NCBI GenBank assembly: GCA_031260765.1
Contig: JAISKX010000190.1
Span: 1-5,920 of the forward strand
Length of the DNA: 5,920 nt
DNA from: Endomicrobium sp.
GTDB taxonomy: Bacteria > Elusimicrobiota > Endomicrobiia > Endomicrobiales > Endomicrobiaceae
Direction: 5' to 3'
Shown here: positions 5,916-5,920 of the stretch, piece after piece
Layout: every line of letters starts with the position of its first letter
How positions within the stretch are numbered: the stretch's first letter is position 1
Made by a program: the position numbers and the translations under genes
The notes under the pieces: model-generated
Seen by the model: only the letters and a program-made list of their open reading frames with translations
Database searches by the model: none
Told to the model about the DNA's origin: nothing

Positions 5916-5920
5916 TTAAA

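Overview
The window is AT-rich bacterial DNA with eight genes, all on the minus strand, so transcription runs from the right edge towards the left edge. Gaps are short (16 to 68 bases) and the last three genes overlap by 4 and 19 bases, which suggests one operon. Most starts have a clear AGGAGG-like ribosome binding site. The sequence does not settle the taxon. The style (low GC, strong Shine-Dalgarno sites, an AAA-like ATPase/PD-(D/E)XK gene of a type often multicopy in uncultured environmental phyla) suggests an environmental or host-associated bacterium.

Layout in transcription order: (1) 5604-5915, the C-terminal end of an AMP-forming adenylation enzyme, cut by the right edge and with an in-frame stop just upstream of its first conserved motif; (2) 5340-5585, carrier protein ACP1; (3) 4439-5323, a formyltransferase with intact N-H-D catalytic residues; (4) 3374-4375, a FabH-like ketoacyl-ACP synthase III with an intact C-H-N triad; (5) 3132-3347, carrier protein ACP2; (6) 2404-3063, a NeuD/PglD-type left-handed beta-helix acyltransferase; (7) 1436-2407, a cytoplasmic five-bladed beta-propeller glycosidase-like protein carrying an odd G/TG tract; (8) 3-1454, an AAA-like ATPase with a C-terminal PD-(D/E)XK nuclease-type domain, cut by the left edge.

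Genes 1 to 6 read as an acyl-group supply line. The adenylation enzyme would load an amino or hydroxy acid onto ACP1, and the formyltransferase could modify it or an amino sugar. KAS III and ACP2 would build a short acyl chain, and the beta-helix enzyme would transfer an acyl group to a nucleotide-linked amino sugar. The most likely setting is a surface-polysaccharide, O-antigen or flagellin-glycan locus; a small NRPS-like pathway is the alternative. No glycosyltransferase or sugar-nucleotide enzyme is in the window, so the glycan link is inferred from gene families. The ATPase/nuclease gene is physically coupled to the operon but has no obvious role in it. No RNA gene, CRISPR array or insertion sequence was seen, and no gene-free stretch exceeds 70 bases.
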